Shown here in pieces: positions 8,995-22,433 of a DNA stretch of 37,518 nucleotides. The translations under genes were made by a program, and so were the position numbers. The stretch is from Bacteroidales bacterium (GTDB lineage: Bacteria; Bacteroidota; Bacteroidia; Bacteroidales; VadinHA17). Within the stretch, counting starts at the first letter, position 1. Each line of letters opens with the position of its first letter. The notes under the pieces were generated by a model that was not told the origin of the DNA, made no database searches, and was given only the letters and a program-made list of their open reading frames with translations. The stretch covers positions 1-37,518 of the forward strand of contig JAIPBU010000037.1 of the NCBI GenBank assembly GCA_021738535.1, written 5' to 3'.

Positions 8995-8996
8995 TT

Positions 8997-9070
8997 GCCG
9001 ATGTAGCTCAGCTGGTCAGAGCAGCTGATTTGTAATCAGCAGGCCGGGGGTTCGAATCCCTTCATCGGCT
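8997..9070 (+). tRNA. tRNA-Thr (TGT)
   Basis: A 74-nt cloverleaf: acceptor GCCGATG/CATCGGC, D-arm GCTC/GAGC, anticodon stem GCTGA/TCAGC with loop TTTGTAA (anticodon TGT), and T-loop TTCGAAT. The 3' CCA is not encoded. First tRNA of the block. Confidence 0.96.
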
Positions 9071-9121
9071 CATGGGAAACGATGCAAGTGTATGTCCTGT
9101 AAGGGCATCTGCGTTATATAC

Positions 9122-9204
9122 GGGGAGATACCAAAGTGGCCAACTGGGGCAGACTGTAAATCTGCTGTCGAATGACTTCGTAGGTTCGAATCCTGCTCTC
9201 CCCA
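9122..9204 (+). tRNA. tRNA-Tyr (GTA)
   Basis: An 83-nt class II tRNA: acceptor GGGGAGA/TCTCCCC, anticodon loop around CTGTAAA (anticodon GTA), a long variable arm (about 9168-9180) and T-loop TTCGAAT. Discriminator A; no encoded CCA. Confidence 0.95.
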
Positions 9205-9273
9205 CTAAACAAAGATTGATAGGGCCGCACTTTTGCAGACGGTTATTGAGCAGGGCCTATGTTGGAGAAATAA

Positions 9274-9346
9274 GCGGGAGTAGCTCAGTTGGTAGAGCAT
9301 CAGCCTTCCAAGCTGAGGGTCGCGGATTCGAATTCCGTCTCCCGCT
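9274..9346 (+). tRNA. tRNA-Gly (TCC)
   Basis: A 73-nt cloverleaf: acceptor GCGGGAG/CTCCCGC, anticodon stem TCAGC/GCTGA with loop CTTCCAA (anticodon TCC), and T-loop TTCGAAT. Discriminator T, as usual for bacterial Gly tRNAs; no encoded CCA. Confidence 0.96.
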
Positions 9347-9355
9347 CTATTTTTT

Positions 9356-9427
9356 GCCGATGTAGCTCAGGGGTAGAGCGTTTCCTTGGTAAGGAAGAGG
9401 TCACGGGTTCAATTCCCGTCATCGGCT
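9356..9427 (+). tRNA. tRNA-Thr (GGT)
   Basis: A 72-nt cloverleaf: acceptor GCCGATG/CATCGGC, the same as the first tRNA-Thr, and anticodon stem TTTCC/GGAAG with loop TTGGTAA (anticodon GGT). It lies 9 bp after tRNA-Gly and 51 bp before tuf. Confidence 0.95.
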
Positions 9428-9478
9428 CGAATTAATTATTTAATAATGAATAAATTTTAATACTAATACGTTGGAGTT

Positions 9479-10666
9479 ATGGCTAAAGAAAAATTTGACA
9501 GGTCGAAACCGCACGTAAATATCGGTACCATTGGTCACGTAGACCATGGTAAGACTACTTTGACTGCTGCTATTACCACAGTGCTTGCTAAGACAGGACT
9601 CTCTGAAATCAGGGATTTTGATTCAATTGACAATGCCCCCGAGGAAAAAGAAAGGGGTATAACAATTAATACAGCGCACGTGGAATACCAGACAGAGAAT
9701 CGTCACTATGCACACGTTGACTGTCCGGGTCACGCTGACTATGTTAAGAACATGGTAACAGGTGCTGCCCAGATGGACGGAGCTATTCTCGTTGTTGCAG
9801 CAACTGACGGTCCGATGCCACAGACACGTGAGCATATCCTGCTTGCTCGTCAGGTAAACGTGCCTAAGATCGTAGTATACCTTAACAAGGTTGACATGGT
9901 TGATGATGATGAGCTTCTGGAGCTTGTTGAAATGGAAGTACGTGAACTTCTTGATTTCTACGAGTTTGATGGAGACAATGTACCGGTTGTTCTTGGTTCT
10001 GCACTTGGCGCACTGAATGGTGATGCCAAAGAGGAGGAGAAGATACTGGAACTCATGAAGTATGTTGATGAGTATATTCCAATCCCTCCCCGTGAGAATG
10101 AAAAACCATTCCTGATGCCGGTTGAGGATATCTTCTCAATCACAGGTCGTGGAACAGTTGCTACAGGCCGTGTTGAAACAGGTGTTGTCAACACAGGCGA
10201 CGAACTTGAAATGATTGGTCTTGGTGCAGAGAAGAGAAAGACTGTATGTACAGGTGTTGAGATGTTCCGTAAGATCCTCGACCGCGGTGAAGCCGGCGAT
10301 AACGTAGGTCTGCTGCTTCGTGGTGTTGATAAGAAAGAGATCTCCAGGGGTATGGTACTTGCCAAGCCCGGAACGATCACTCCGCATACCAAGTTCAAAG
10401 CTGAAGTATATGTTCTGAAGAAAGAAGAAGGCGGACGCCACACTCCTTTCCATAACAACTACCGTCCTCAGTTCTACCTGAGAACACTTGATGTTACCGG
10501 TGAGATTATGCTTCCTGAAGGAACAGAGATGGTTATGCCTGGCGACAGGGTGGAGATTGAAGTAACACTCATTATGCCGGTTGCTATTAACCAGGGATTG
10601 CGTTTTGCTATCCGTGAAGGTGGAAGAACAGTAGGAGCAGGTCAGGTAACTGAGATAGTTGAATAA
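9479..10666 (+). CDS. tuf: Elongation factor Tu
   Basis: EF-Tu (395 aa), the GTPase that delivers aminoacyl-tRNA to the ribosome. The GTPase motifs are intact: GHVDHGKTT (G1), [14 protein letters not shown] (G2/switch I), DCPGHADY (G3) and NKVDMVD (G4); beta-barrel domains 2 and 3 follow. The length is normal. The gene sits between four tRNA genes and tRNA-Trp-secE-nusG, an arrangement common in bacteria. The start has a weak GGAG 6 bp upstream. Codon use is regular, as expected for a highly expressed gene. Confidence 0.99.
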   Translation: MAKEKFDRSKPHVNIGTIGHVDHGKTTLTAAITTVLAKTGLSEIRDFDSIDNAPEEKERGITINTAHVEYQTENRHYAHVDCPGHADYVKNMVTGAAQMDGAILVVAATDGPMPQTREHILLARQVNVPKIVVYLNKVDMVDDDELLELVEMEVRELLDFYEFDGDNVPVVLGSALGALNGDAKEEEKILELMKYVDEYIPIPPRENEKPFLMPVEDIFSITGRGTVATGRVETGVVNTGDELEMIGLGAEKRKTVCTGVEMFRKILDRGEAGDNVGLLLRGVDKKEISRGMVLAKPGTITPHTKFKAEVYVLKKEEGGRHTPFHNNYRPQFYLRTLDVTGEIMLPEGTEMVMPGDRVEIEVTLIMPVAINQGLRFAIREGGRTVGAGQVTEIVE

Positions 10667-10687
10667 GGTAATTATTCATATATAAAT

Positions 10688-10712
10688 GCAGGGAGTGTTT
10701 ATTACTCCCTGC
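10688..10712 (+). other. Hairpin between tuf and tRNA-Trp
   Basis: GCAGGGAGT (10688-10696) and ACTCCCTGC (10704-10712) form a perfect 9-bp stem with a 7-nt loop. No U-run follows, so it is more likely an RNA-processing or stability element that trims the 3' end of tuf mRNA ahead of tRNA-Trp than a terminator. Confidence 0.55.
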
Positions 10713-10722
10713 TCTCTGGTAT

Positions 10723-10795
10723 ACGGGTGTAGCTCAGTTGGTAGAGCACTGGTCTCCAAAACCAGGTGTCGGGAGTTCGAGCCTCTCCTCCCGTG
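10723..10795 (+). tRNA. tRNA-Trp (CCA)
   Basis: A 73-nt cloverleaf: anticodon stem CTGGT/ACCAG with loop CTCCAAA (anticodon CCA), D-arm GCTC/GAGC, T-loop TTCGAGC and discriminator G, as required for Trp. The acceptor ACGGGTG/CTCCCGT has a U-U mismatch at 6:67. It lies 17 bp before secE, a common bacterial order. Confidence 0.95.
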
Positions 10796-10812
10796 CAAAT
10801 TGTTTATATGAA

Positions 10813-11007
10813 ATGAAGAAAATCAGAAAATACATAAAAGAGTCGTTTACCGAACTTTTGCATAAGGTAACCTGGCCAACCTGGAGCGAATTGCAGAACA
10901 GTACAACTGTGGTAATGATAGCTTCACTGATTATTGCCGTGGCAATATGGATTATGGACTATGCCTTTGACAATATTATGTCATTTGTATACGAATTATT
11001 ATATTAA
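10813..11007 (+). CDS. secE: Preprotein translocase subunit SecE
   Basis: A single-span SecE (64 aa), the subunit that clamps SecY in the inner-membrane translocon. It has the conserved amphipathic stretch FTELLHKVTWPTWSELQNST followed by one membrane helix (about residues 35-58). The start is the ATG at 10813 (MKKIRKYIK); an upstream in-frame extension would run through tRNA-Trp and is rejected. It is followed after 15 bp by nusG, its normal partner. Confidence 0.95.
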   Translation: MKKIRKYIKESFTELLHKVTWPTWSELQNSTTVVMIASLIIAVAIWIMDYAFDNIMSFVYELLY

Positions 11008-11022
11008 AAGCATAAGGTTCCG

Positions 11023-11571
11023 ATGAGTGAAAATGTAAAGAAGTGGTATGTCTTGCGTGCGATAGGTGGGAAGGAAAAGAAGGTCAAGGAATACATTGAA
11101 AGTGAAATTAACCGTCTTGAGCTTCATGATTACATTTCACAGGTACTTATTCCGCAGGAAAAAGTATATCAGATAAGAGCAGGAAAAAAGATATCCAAAG
11201 AACGGAATTTTTTTCCCGGATATGTTCTTATTGAAGCAGCACTGGTCGGAGAAATACCGCATATCCTGAAAAATATACCCAACGTAATTGGATTCCTGGG
11301 GACCCAGGAAGGTGATCCCGTGCCCCTGAGGAAATCGGAAATAAACAGGATACTTGGTAAGGTTGATGAACTGGCAGCAAGTGATGAGGAAATAAATGTT
11401 CCTTTCTATGTGGGTGAATCAGTTAAGGTGGTAGACGGACCCTTTAACAGCTTTACGGGTATTATTGAAGAGGTAAACGATGAAAAGAAGAAACTAAAGG
11501 TAATGGTTAAGATCTTCGGGAGGAAAACTCCCCTGGAACTTAGCTTTATGCAGGTAGAAAAAGAAAGTTAA
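11023..11571 (+). CDS. nusG: Transcription termination/antitermination protein NusG
   Basis: NusG (182 aa) binds RNA polymerase and links it to Rho or the ribosome. The N-terminal NGN domain begins [20 protein letters not shown] and contains [10 protein letters not shown]. The C-terminal KOW domain is at about residues 128-180 ([18 protein letters not shown]). The length is typical. It sits in the conserved secE-nusG-rplK order. NusG is a partner of boxA antitermination complexes, which is relevant to the boxA-like leader of this block. Confidence 0.98.
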   Translation: MSENVKKWYVLRAIGGKEKKVKEYIESEINRLELHDYISQVLIPQEKVYQIRAGKKISKERNFFPGYVLIEAALVGEIPHILKNIPNVIGFLGTQEGDPVPLRKSEINRILGKVDELAASDEEINVPFYVGESVKVVDGPFNSFTGIIEEVNDEKKKLKVMVKIFGRKTPLELSFMQVEKES

Positions 11572-11592
11572 GTGAATAATTAATTAAAGATA

Positions 11593-11635
11593 TTGACGGT
11601 CACAACAATTATAATGCTTCCTGAGTGACTGTCAA
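11593..11635 (+). other. Leader hairpin upstream of rplK
   Basis: TTGACGGTCAC (11593-11603) pairs with GTGACTGTCAA (11625-11635), an 11-bp stem with one G-U pair and a 21-nt loop, in the 95-bp nusG-rplK gap. No U-run follows. It may hold an L1-type autoregulatory site or an internal processing site; only the pairing is seen. Confidence 0.5.
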
Positions 11636-11666
11636 GCTCTCGCGTAAACTAAGCAAAATGTGAATT

Positions 11667-12110
11667 ATGGCAAAAGAAGTTGCTGGATTAATTAAGTTAC
11701 AAATACGTGGCGGTGCAGCTAATCCATCTCCGCCTGTGGGACCTGCTTTAGGTGCCAAGGGTGTGAATATCATGGAATTCTGCAAGCAGTTTAATGCGAG
11801 GACCCAGGATAAGGCCGGTAAAGTAATACCGGTTATTATTACCGTTTTTGCTGACAAGTCATTTAAGTTTGTTACAAAAACGCCGCCGGTAGCTGTACAG
11901 CTGCTGGAATCATCCAGGTTAAAGAAGGGTTCACCGGAATCCAACGTTAACAAGGTTGCATCAGTTTCCTGGGATCAAGTGCGTACAATTGCTGAAGAAA
12001 AAATGGAGGATTTAAACTGTTTTACAGTTGAATCTGCCATGAGAATGGTAGCCGGTACTGCCAGAAGTATGGGAATAACCGTAAAAGGTCAGTTTCCCGG
12101 TAGTAACTAA
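11667..12110 (+). CDS. rplK: 50S ribosomal protein L11
   Basis: uL11 (147 aa), which forms the GTPase-associated centre with L10/L12 and 23S rRNA. The N-terminal domain has the proline-rich phrase [20 protein letters not shown]. The C-terminal RNA-binding domain ends [17 protein letters not shown]. The length is standard. The gene is followed by rplA after 18 bp. Confidence 0.99.
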   Translation: MAKEVAGLIKLQIRGGAANPSPPVGPALGAKGVNIMEFCKQFNARTQDKAGKVIPVIITVFADKSFKFVTKTPPVAVQLLESSRLKKGSPESNVNKVASVSWDQVRTIAEEKMEDLNCFTVESAMRMVAGTARSMGITVKGQFPGSN

Positions 12111-12128
12111 AATTTATTTAAGGATAAT

Positions 12129-12836
12129 ATGACTAAACTTACCAAGAATAAAAAGTTGGCCCTTGAGAAGCTCGAGAAGGACAGACTTTATAAACTGTCT
12201 GAAGCAGCCAAAATGGTTAAGGAAATAACCTTTTCCAAATTTGATGCTTCAGTAGATCTCGATGTAAGGTTAGGTATTGATCCACGAAAATCGAACCAGA
12301 TGGTCAGGGGCGTAGTTTCCCTCCCTCACGGAACAGGTAAAGAAACCACAGTGCTGGTGCTATGTACCCCCGATAAGGAAGAAGAAGCTAAAGAAGCCGG
12401 AGCAGACCATGTCGGTCTTGACGAATATATCGAAAAGATAAAAGGCGGATGGACTGATATCGATGTCGTGATAACAATGCCAAGCGTTATGGGTAAGATC
12501 GGTCCGCTGGGTAGGATACTTGGTCCGAGAGGACTTATGCCCAACCCGAAAAGTGGTACTGTGACAATGGATATAGGTAAGGCTGTGTCTGAAGTTAAGC
12601 AGGGAAAAATCGACTTTAAAGTTGATAAGTATGGAATTATTCATACACCTGTGGGAAAGGTTTCATTTGAACCTCAAAAGATTGTTGAAAATGCCAAAGA
12701 GTTTATTTCAGCACTTAACAAACTTAAACCCGCCGCTGCAAAAGGGACATATATACAGAGTATATTCCTGTCCAGTACAATGAGCCCGGGAATTAAAGTA
12801 GACCCCAAAGGTCTTGAGGAAAAACCTGAAAATTAG
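12129..12836 (+). CDS. rplA: 50S ribosomal protein L1
   Basis: uL1 (235 aa), the L1-stalk protein and, in many bacteria, a translational repressor of the rplK-rplA mRNA. Typical phrases are [40 protein letters not shown] and a C-terminal [18 protein letters not shown]. The TAG stop overlaps the Shine-Dalgarno sequence of rplJ. Confidence 0.99.
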   Translation: MTKLTKNKKLALEKLEKDRLYKLSEAAKMVKEITFSKFDASVDLDVRLGIDPRKSNQMVRGVVSLPHGTGKETTVLVLCTPDKEEEAKEAGADHVGLDEYIEKIKGGWTDIDVVITMPSVMGKIGPLGRILGPRGLMPNPKSGTVTMDIGKAVSEVKQGKIDFKVDKYGIIHTPVGKVSFEPQKIVENAKEFISALNKLKPAAAKGTYIQSIFLSSTMSPGIKVDPKGLEEKPEN

Positions 12837-12840
12837 GAGG
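12835..12840 (+). promoter_or_regulatory. Strong Shine-Dalgarno site of rplJ overlapping the rplA stop
   Basis: AGGAGG starts within the TAG stop of rplA, 4 nt before the rplJ ATG. The string TAGGAGGAAAA is the same as at the xer-hpf junction. The 8-bp gap leaves no room for an L10 leader of the E. coli kind. Confidence 0.65.
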
Positions 12841-12844
12841 AAAA

Positions 12845-13366
12845 ATGAGACGCGAAGAAAAACAAGCAATAATAGACAGCCTGGCTGAAAAATTCAGTGA
12901 ATACAGCCATTTTTATCTGACCGATACCGCCGAGCTTAACGCTGGAGATACATCGGATCTCAGGAGAGCGTGTTTTAAGAAAGACGTCAAACTGATAGTC
13001 GCGAAAAACACTCTTCTCAAGAGAGCCCTGGAAAAATCTGATAAAGAACTGGAGGAAATCTATGATGTCCTCAGAGGTTCTACGTCTGTCATGTTTACTG
13101 AAACCGGAAATGTTCCTGCTAAATTGATGCAGGACTTCCGCAAGAAACATGACAAGCCCCTGCTGAAAGGTGCATATGTTGAAGAGTCCGTTTATATTGG
13201 AGATAAAGAGCTGGATAAACTGGCTGCCCTTAAATCCAAAGATGAACTGCTCGGAGACCTTGTTGCCTTACTGCAGTCACCAATGCAGAATCTTATTTCT
13301 TCACTGGAATCGGGCTCAAACAATATTCATGGTGTTCTTGAAACACTATCACAGAAAGATAATTAG
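12845..13366 (+). CDS. rplJ: 50S ribosomal protein L10
   Basis: uL10 (173 aa), the stalk base that anchors L7/L12 dimers. The N-terminus MRREEKQAIIDSLAEKFSEY and the phrase VAKNTLLKRALEKSDKEL are typical. The C-terminal helix (about 135-170), which binds L7/L12 dimers, is present. It is followed by rplL after 30 bp. Confidence 0.98.
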   Translation: MRREEKQAIIDSLAEKFSEYSHFYLTDTAELNAGDTSDLRRACFKKDVKLIVAKNTLLKRALEKSDKELEEIYDVLRGSTSVMFTETGNVPAKLMQDFRKKHDKPLLKGAYVEESVYIGDKELDKLAALKSKDELLGDLVALLQSPMQNLISSLESGSNNIHGVLETLSQKDN

Positions 13367-13396
13367 AGTAATAACCAAATTAAAATAATCTGAGAG

Positions 13397-13774
13397 ATGG
13401 CAGATCTTAAAAAGTTAGCAGAAGAATTAGTAGGCTTAACTGTAAAAGAGGTAAATGAACTTACGGACATCCTTAAGGAAGAGCATGGCATAGAACCTGC
13501 CGCTGCTGCTGTTGCCGTTGCCGGCCCCGCCGGTGGTGGTGAAGCAGAAGCTGCTGAAGAAAAAACTGAATTTGATGTTGTGCTGAATGCCCCGGGTGGA
13601 CAGAAACTGCAGATAGTTAAACTTGTAAAAGAACTTACAGGTCTTGGACTTAAAGAAGCAAAAGCTGTAGTTGACTCTGCTCCATCACCTATCAAGGAGG
13701 CTATTCCTAAAGATGAGGCTGAAGGTATCAAAACACAGCTTGAAGAAGCCGGAGCCGAAGTTGAACTTAAATAA
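13397..13774 (+). CDS. rplL: 50S ribosomal protein L7/L12
   Basis: bL12 (125 aa). The N-terminal dimerisation domain (about 1-32), an Ala/Gly/Glu-rich hinge (residues about 34-55, [20 protein letters not shown]) and a C-terminal factor-binding domain ([35 protein letters not shown]) are all visible. The length is standard. A terminator-like hairpin follows. Confidence 0.99.
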   Translation: MADLKKLAEELVGLTVKEVNELTDILKEEHGIEPAAAAVAVAGPAGGGEAEAAEEKTEFDVVLNAPGGQKLQIVKLVKELTGLGLKEAKAVVDSAPSPIKEAIPKDEAEGIKTQLEEAGAEVELK

Positions 13775-13797
13775 GCTTTACACTGCTTAGGTTTATA

Positions 13798-13834
13798 GGT
13801 TTGGTCCCGCTGTTATTCGGGATCAAGCCTTTTT
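13798..13834 (+). terminator. Terminator/attenuator hairpin between rplL and rpoB
   Basis: GGTTTGGTCCCG (13798-13809) pairs with CGGGATCAAGCC (13818-13829) over 12 bp, with two G-U pairs and an 8-nt loop, followed by TTTTT. It has the form of a Rho-independent terminator. Because rpoB follows after 36 bp with no clear promoter, partial read-through (attenuation) is likely. Confidence 0.75.
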
Positions 13835-13870
13835 GTCGTTTTAATAATAAGTTCATATAATTCCATAATA

Positions 13871-16800
13871 ATGACCTCAAACAAGAACAATAGAATCAGT
13901 TTTGCAACCATTAAAAATCAGTTGGAATATCCTGATTTTCTGGAGGTTCAATTGAAATCGTTTACGGAGTTTTTCCAGATGGGAACAACTCCCGAGAACA
14001 GAAAAAACGAGGGATTATACAGGGTCTTTAATGAAAATTTCCCTATCAGTGATACCAGGAATAACTTTATTCTGGAATTCCTGGATTACTCCGTTGATCC
14101 CCCGAGATATAGCATTGAAGAATGTATTGAAAGGGGTTTGACTTTCAGTGTTCCGCTGAAAGCAAAACTGAAATTGTACTGTACCGATCCTGAACACGAG
14201 GACTTCGATACGGTAATCCAGGATGTATACCTGGGAACTGTTCCCTATATGACAGACAGGGGGACTTTTGTGATTAATGGTGCTGAAAGAATTGTTGTAT
14301 CACAACTGCACCGGTCACCCGGCGTGTTCTTCGGACAAAGCATACACGCAAACGGAACAAAATTATATTCCGCAAGAATTATTCCTTTCAAAGGATCATG
14401 GATCGAATTTGCAACCGATATAAATAATGTGATGTACGCATATATTGACAGGAAGAAAAAACTACCTGTTACAACATTGCTGCGTGCCATCGGTTATGAG
14501 AGCGATAAGGAAATACTGGAAATATTCCACCTGGCGGAGGAACAAAAAGTTTCAAAAACTAACCTTAAGCGATTGATTGGCCGAAAACTGGCTGCACGGG
14601 TGCTTAAGTCGTGGTTCGAGGACTTCGTGGATGAAGATACGGGCGAACTGGTATCCATCGAAAGAAATGAGGTTATCCTTGACCGTGAAACAGTAATTGA
14701 AAATGAACATATCGACCTGATCGTTGATTCAGGTGCAAAAGATATATTATTGCACAGGGAAGATCAGAATGTGTCTGACTATGCTATTATTTATAATACA
14801 TTGCATAAAGATCCCTGTAACTCAGAAGAAGAAGCAGTACTGTATATTTACAGGCAACTGAGAAATGCTGAGCCACCTGATGTTGCTACGGCAAGAGATG
14901 TTATAGATAAATTATTCTTCTCTGATAAAAGATATGACCTGGGTGAGGTTGGCCGGTACAGGATAAATACAAAACTCGGCCTCGATACGGAAGCCGATGT
15001 AAAAGTGCTTACCAAGGAGGATATTATTGAGATTATAAAATATCTCATTGAGCTCATCAATTCAAAAACCGATATTGATGATATTGACCACCTCAGTAAC
15101 CGTAGAGTGAGAACCGTGGGTGAACAGTTGTTCAACCAGTTTGGAGTGGGACTGGCACGTATGGCCAGAACCATACGGGAGAGAATGAATGTAAGGGATA
15201 ACGAGGTATTTACTCCTGTTGATCTTATTAATTCAAAAACCCTATCCTCTGTAATTAATTCATTCTTCGGAACCAACCAGCTGTCACAATTCATGGACCA
15301 GACAAATCCACTGGCCGAGATGACTCATAAAAGACGAATGTCAGCACTCGGACCCGGAGGTCTGTCTCGTGAAAGAGCAGGTTTCGAAGTAAGGGACGTT
15401 CATTATACCCACTACGGAAGACTATGCCCGATTGAAACACCGGAAGGACCAAACATCGGACTTATCTCTTCACTCTGTGTGTACTCGAAAATCAATGACC
15501 TTGGCTTTATTGAAACGCCTTACAGAAAGGTTGAAACAGGCAAGGTAGACCTCACTAATAAAGGTGTTGTCTGGCTGAGCGCTGAAGATGAAGAAGAAAA
15601 AATAATTGCCCAGGCCAACGCTCCTCTTAATGATGAGGGTAAGTTTGTGAATCCAAGGGTGAAGGCCCGTCATGAAGCCGACTATCCGCATGAGGAAGCA
15701 GGTAATATTAACCTGATGGACGTTGCCCCGAACCAGATTGCATCAATCGCAGCCTCATTGATTCCTTTCCTTGAGCACGATGATGCTAACCGTGCTTTGA
15801 TGGGATCAAATATGATGCGCCAGGCAGTTCCTTTAATGCGACCGGAAGCACCTATCGTTGGAACAGGCCTTGAAGGACAGATGGTGAGGGATTCAAGAAT
15901 ACTGATAGTGGCAGAAGGCGACGGCGTAGTTGAATATGTGGATGCAGAAGAAATTGTTATAAGGTATTCACGAACCGATGAAGAGAAATTTGTAAGTTTT
16001 GACGATGATATAAAGAGGTATAAACTTCCTAAATATCATAAGACAAACCAGAATACATGTGTTAACCTTGTGCCCGTTGTAAAGAAAGGGGATAAGGTTG
16101 AGGCAGGACAGGTGCTTACTGAAGGATACGGAACCAAAGATGGTGAACTGGCTCTCGGACGCAACCTTAAGGTGGCATTCATGCCCTGGAAAGGTTATAA
16201 CTTCGAGGATGCCATTGTTATCTCTGACAAGGTTGTGCAGGATGATGTCTTTACTTCGGTACATATAGATGAATATTTACTGGAAGTAAGGGATACAAAA
16301 CGAGGTATAGAAGAACTGACATCCGATATACCTAATGTCAGTGAAGAGGCAACCAAGGATCTTGATGAAAATGGACTTATCAGAATAGGAGCACACATTA
16401 AACCAGGCGATATACTAATAGGTAAGATTACACCTAAAGGTGAGTCTGATCCTTCTCCGGAGGAAAAACTGCTGAGAGCAATTTTCGGAGACAAAGCAGG
16501 AGATGTTAAGGATGCTTCACTGAAGGCCGGACCATCACTTACAGGTGTTGTGATCAACAAAAAACTTTTTTCCAGGGCTATCAAGGACCGTAAATCAAAG
16601 ACGGTTGAAAAACCTCTTCTTGAAAAGATAGATGCTGAATTTGCCAGGAATGCCGAGGATCTGAAGATGCGACTTGTTGATAAACTCTTTATCCTTGTAA
16701 ATGGTAAAACATCACAGGGTGTTAAAGATTATCTGAACGTTGATATTATACCAAAGGGCACCAAGTTTACCCTTAAGCAACTGCAGGAGATTGATTATCT

Positions 16801-17680
16801 GAACGTTAATCCTAACAAATGGACTACCGACAAGAAGAAAAATGACACAATAAGACAGTTACTGCATAACTACCTTATCAAGCATAAGGAGATAGACGGT
16901 GTTTACAAAAGGAAGAAATACAATATAAGTATTGGTGATGAACTACCGGCAGGCATCGTAAGACTGGCAAAGGTATATGTGGCCAAGAAACGTAAGGTTA
17001 AAGTTGGTGATAAGATGGCGGGACGACACGGTAACAAGGGTATTGTTGCAAAAATCGTTCGTGCCGAAGATATGCCCTTCCTTGAAGACGGAACACCTGT
17101 GGATATTGTACTTAACCCGCTCGGTGTACCTTCAAGGATGAACCTGGGACAGATATACGAGACAGTCCTTGGATGGGCCGGAGAGAAGCTGGGTGTTAAA
17201 TTTTCCACACCAATCTTCGATGGTGCATCAATTGACGAAATAAGTAAGTATACCACCAAGGCAAAGCTGCCAAAGTTTGGTACCACCTATCTCTATGACG
17301 GCGGTACCGGTGAACAGTTCCACCAGCCTGCCACAGTGGGTGTTATATACATGCTTAAGCTGGGTCATCTGGTTGATGATAAGATGCACGCTCGTTCAAT
17401 AGGACCATATTCACTGATCACACAGCAACCACTGGGCGGTAAAGCACAGTTTGGCGGACAGAGATTCGGTGAGATGGAAGTATGGGCACTCGAGGCATTT
17501 GGCGCCGCACACATCCTGCAGGAAATTCTTACTATTAAATCAGATGATGTGCTGGGACGTGCAAAAGCTTACGAGGTAATAGTAAAAGGAGAACCCATGC
17601 CTCAGCCGGGTATACCGGAGTCGCTGAATGTGCTGTTGCACGAACTCAGAGGACTGGGACTGAGCCTTAACCTCGATTGA
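13871..17680 (+). CDS. rpoB: RNA polymerase subunit beta
   Basis: Beta subunit of RNA polymerase (1269 aa), which together with beta' forms the catalytic core. The rifampicin-binding region at about residues 465-500 reads [20 protein letters not shown] followed by [13 protein letters not shown]. The usual Gln, Asp, His, Arg and Ser positions are wild type, so the enzyme should be rifampicin-sensitive. Other signatures are [33 protein letters not shown] and, near the end, [20 protein letters not shown]. The length is normal for Bacteroidota. Confidence 0.99.
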   Translation: MTSNKNNRISFATIKNQLEYPDFLEVQLKSFTEFFQMGTTPENRKNEGLYRVFNENFPISDTRNNFILEFLDYSVDPPRYSIEECIERGLTFSVPLKAKLKLYCTDPEHEDFDTVIQDVYLGTVPYMTDRGTFVINGAERIVVSQLHRSPGVFFGQSIHANGTKLYSARIIPFKGSWIEFATDINNVMYAYIDRKKKLPVTTLLRAIGYESDKEILEIFHLAEEQKVSKTNLKRLIGRKLAARVLKSWFEDFVDEDTGELVSIERNEVILDRETVIENEHIDLIVDSGAKDILLHREDQNVSDYAIIYNTLHKDPCNSEEEAVLYIYRQLRNAEPPDVATARDVIDKLFFSDKRYDLGEVGRYRINTKLGLDTEADVKVLTKEDIIEIIKYLIELINSKTDIDDIDHLSNRRVRTVGEQLFNQFGVGLARMARTIRERMNVRDNEVFTPVDLINSKTLSSVINSFFGTNQLSQFMDQTNPLAEMTHKRRMSALGPGGLSRERAGFEVRDVHYTHYGRLCPIETPEGPNIGLISSLCVYSKINDLGFIETPYRKVETGKVDLTNKGVVWLSAEDEEEKIIAQANAPLNDEGKFVNPRVKARHEADYPHEEAGNINLMDVAPNQIASIAASLIPFLEHDDANRALMGSNMMRQAVPLMRPEAPIVGTGLEGQMVRDSRILIVAEGDGVVEYVDAEEIVIRYSRTDEEKFVSFDDDIKRYKLPKYHKTNQNTCVNLVPVVKKGDKVEAGQVLTEGYGTKDGELALGRNLKVAFMPWKGYNFEDAIVISDKVVQDDVFTSVHIDEYLLEVRDTKRGIEELTSDIPNVSEEATKDLDENGLIRIGAHIKPGDILIGKITPKGESDPSPEEKLLRAIFGDKAGDVKDASLKAGPSLTGVVINKKLFSRAIKDRKSKTVEKPLLEKIDAEFARNAEDLKMRLVDKLFILVNGKTSQGVKDYLNVDIIPKGTKFTLKQLQEIDYLNVNPNKWTTDKKKNDTIRQLLHNYLIKHKEIDGVYKRKKYNISIGDELPAGIVRLAKVYVAKKRKVKVGDKMAGRHGNKGIVAKIVRAEDMPFLEDGTPVDIVLNPLGVPSRMNLGQIYETVLGWAGEKLGVKFSTPIFDGASIDEISKYTTKAKLPKFGTTYLYDGGTGEQFHQPATVGVIYMLKLGHLVDDKMHARSIGPYSLITQQPLGGKAQFGGQRFGEMEVWALEAFGAAHILQEILTIKSDDVLGRAKAYEVIVKGEPMPQPGIPESLNVLLHELRGLGLSLNLD

Positions 17681-17736
17681 TGAGGAGGCTCAGTGTTTTG
17701 TGTTTAACAATTTATTGATATTAATAATTACATCAT

Positions 17737-22044
<4,308 letters not shown>

Positions 22045-22048
22045 TATT

Positions 22049-22369
22049 ATGGCTGACAAAAATGAAAAACAAAACCAGATCAATATCGAATTGAATGAGG
22101 ATGTGGCCCAGGGTATTTATTCAAACCTGGCTGTTATTACACATTCTTCATCTGAATTCGTTGTGGATTTTGTAAGGATTATGCCGGGAATTAAAAAGGC
22201 CAGGGTGAAGTCAAGGATTGTTCTTACACCCGAACACGCAAAACGCTTGCTGGGAGCATTGAACGACAATATTAAGAAATTTGAGTCGGCGCATGGTCCC
22301 ATAAAAGAAGTTAAGGGATCCGGACCGGTGATGCCAATGAATTTTGGCGGTCCTACCGCCCAGGCATGA
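22049..22369 (+). CDS. DUF3467 protein
   Basis: A 106-aa protein of unknown function, recognised as DUF3467. It begins MADKNEKQNQINIELNEDVA, has a central ITHSSSEFVVDFVRIMPG and an ALNDNIKKFE helix, and ends in a Gly/Pro/Met-rich tail. The ATG at 22049 is 4 bp after the rpoC stop; a longer in-frame reading would start inside rpoC and is rejected. The position implies co-transcription with rpoBC. This linkage is common in Bacteroidota, to my knowledge. No signal peptide or membrane helix is seen. Confidence 0.85.
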   Translation: MADKNEKQNQINIELNEDVAQGIYSNLAVITHSSSEFVVDFVRIMPGIKKARVKSRIVLTPEHAKRLLGALNDNIKKFESAHGPIKEVKGSGPVMPMNFGGPTAQA

Positions 22370-22433
22370 TTTCTGCACGATTATTGCAAGCGTATATAAA
22401 CAATTGTAACTTTACCCAGGAAAGGAATTTCGG

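Noticed and set aside
9072-9365. 97-codon open frame across the tRNA cluster
   Set aside because: It runs through tRNA-Tyr, tRNA-Gly and the start of the second tRNA-Thr; the tRNA folds explain the sequence.
9958-10458. 166-codon antisense frame opposite tuf
   Set aside because: A Ser/Pro/Thr-rich shadow product with no family features; tuf codon bias creates such frames.
10738-10812. N-terminal extension of SecE
   Set aside because: The extra codons lie inside tRNA-Trp and do not look like SecE; the ATG at 10813 gives the standard length.
13363-13731. Long antisense frame opposite rplL
   Set aside because: Its Ala/Ser-rich translation is a shadow of the L7/L12 hinge and codon bias.
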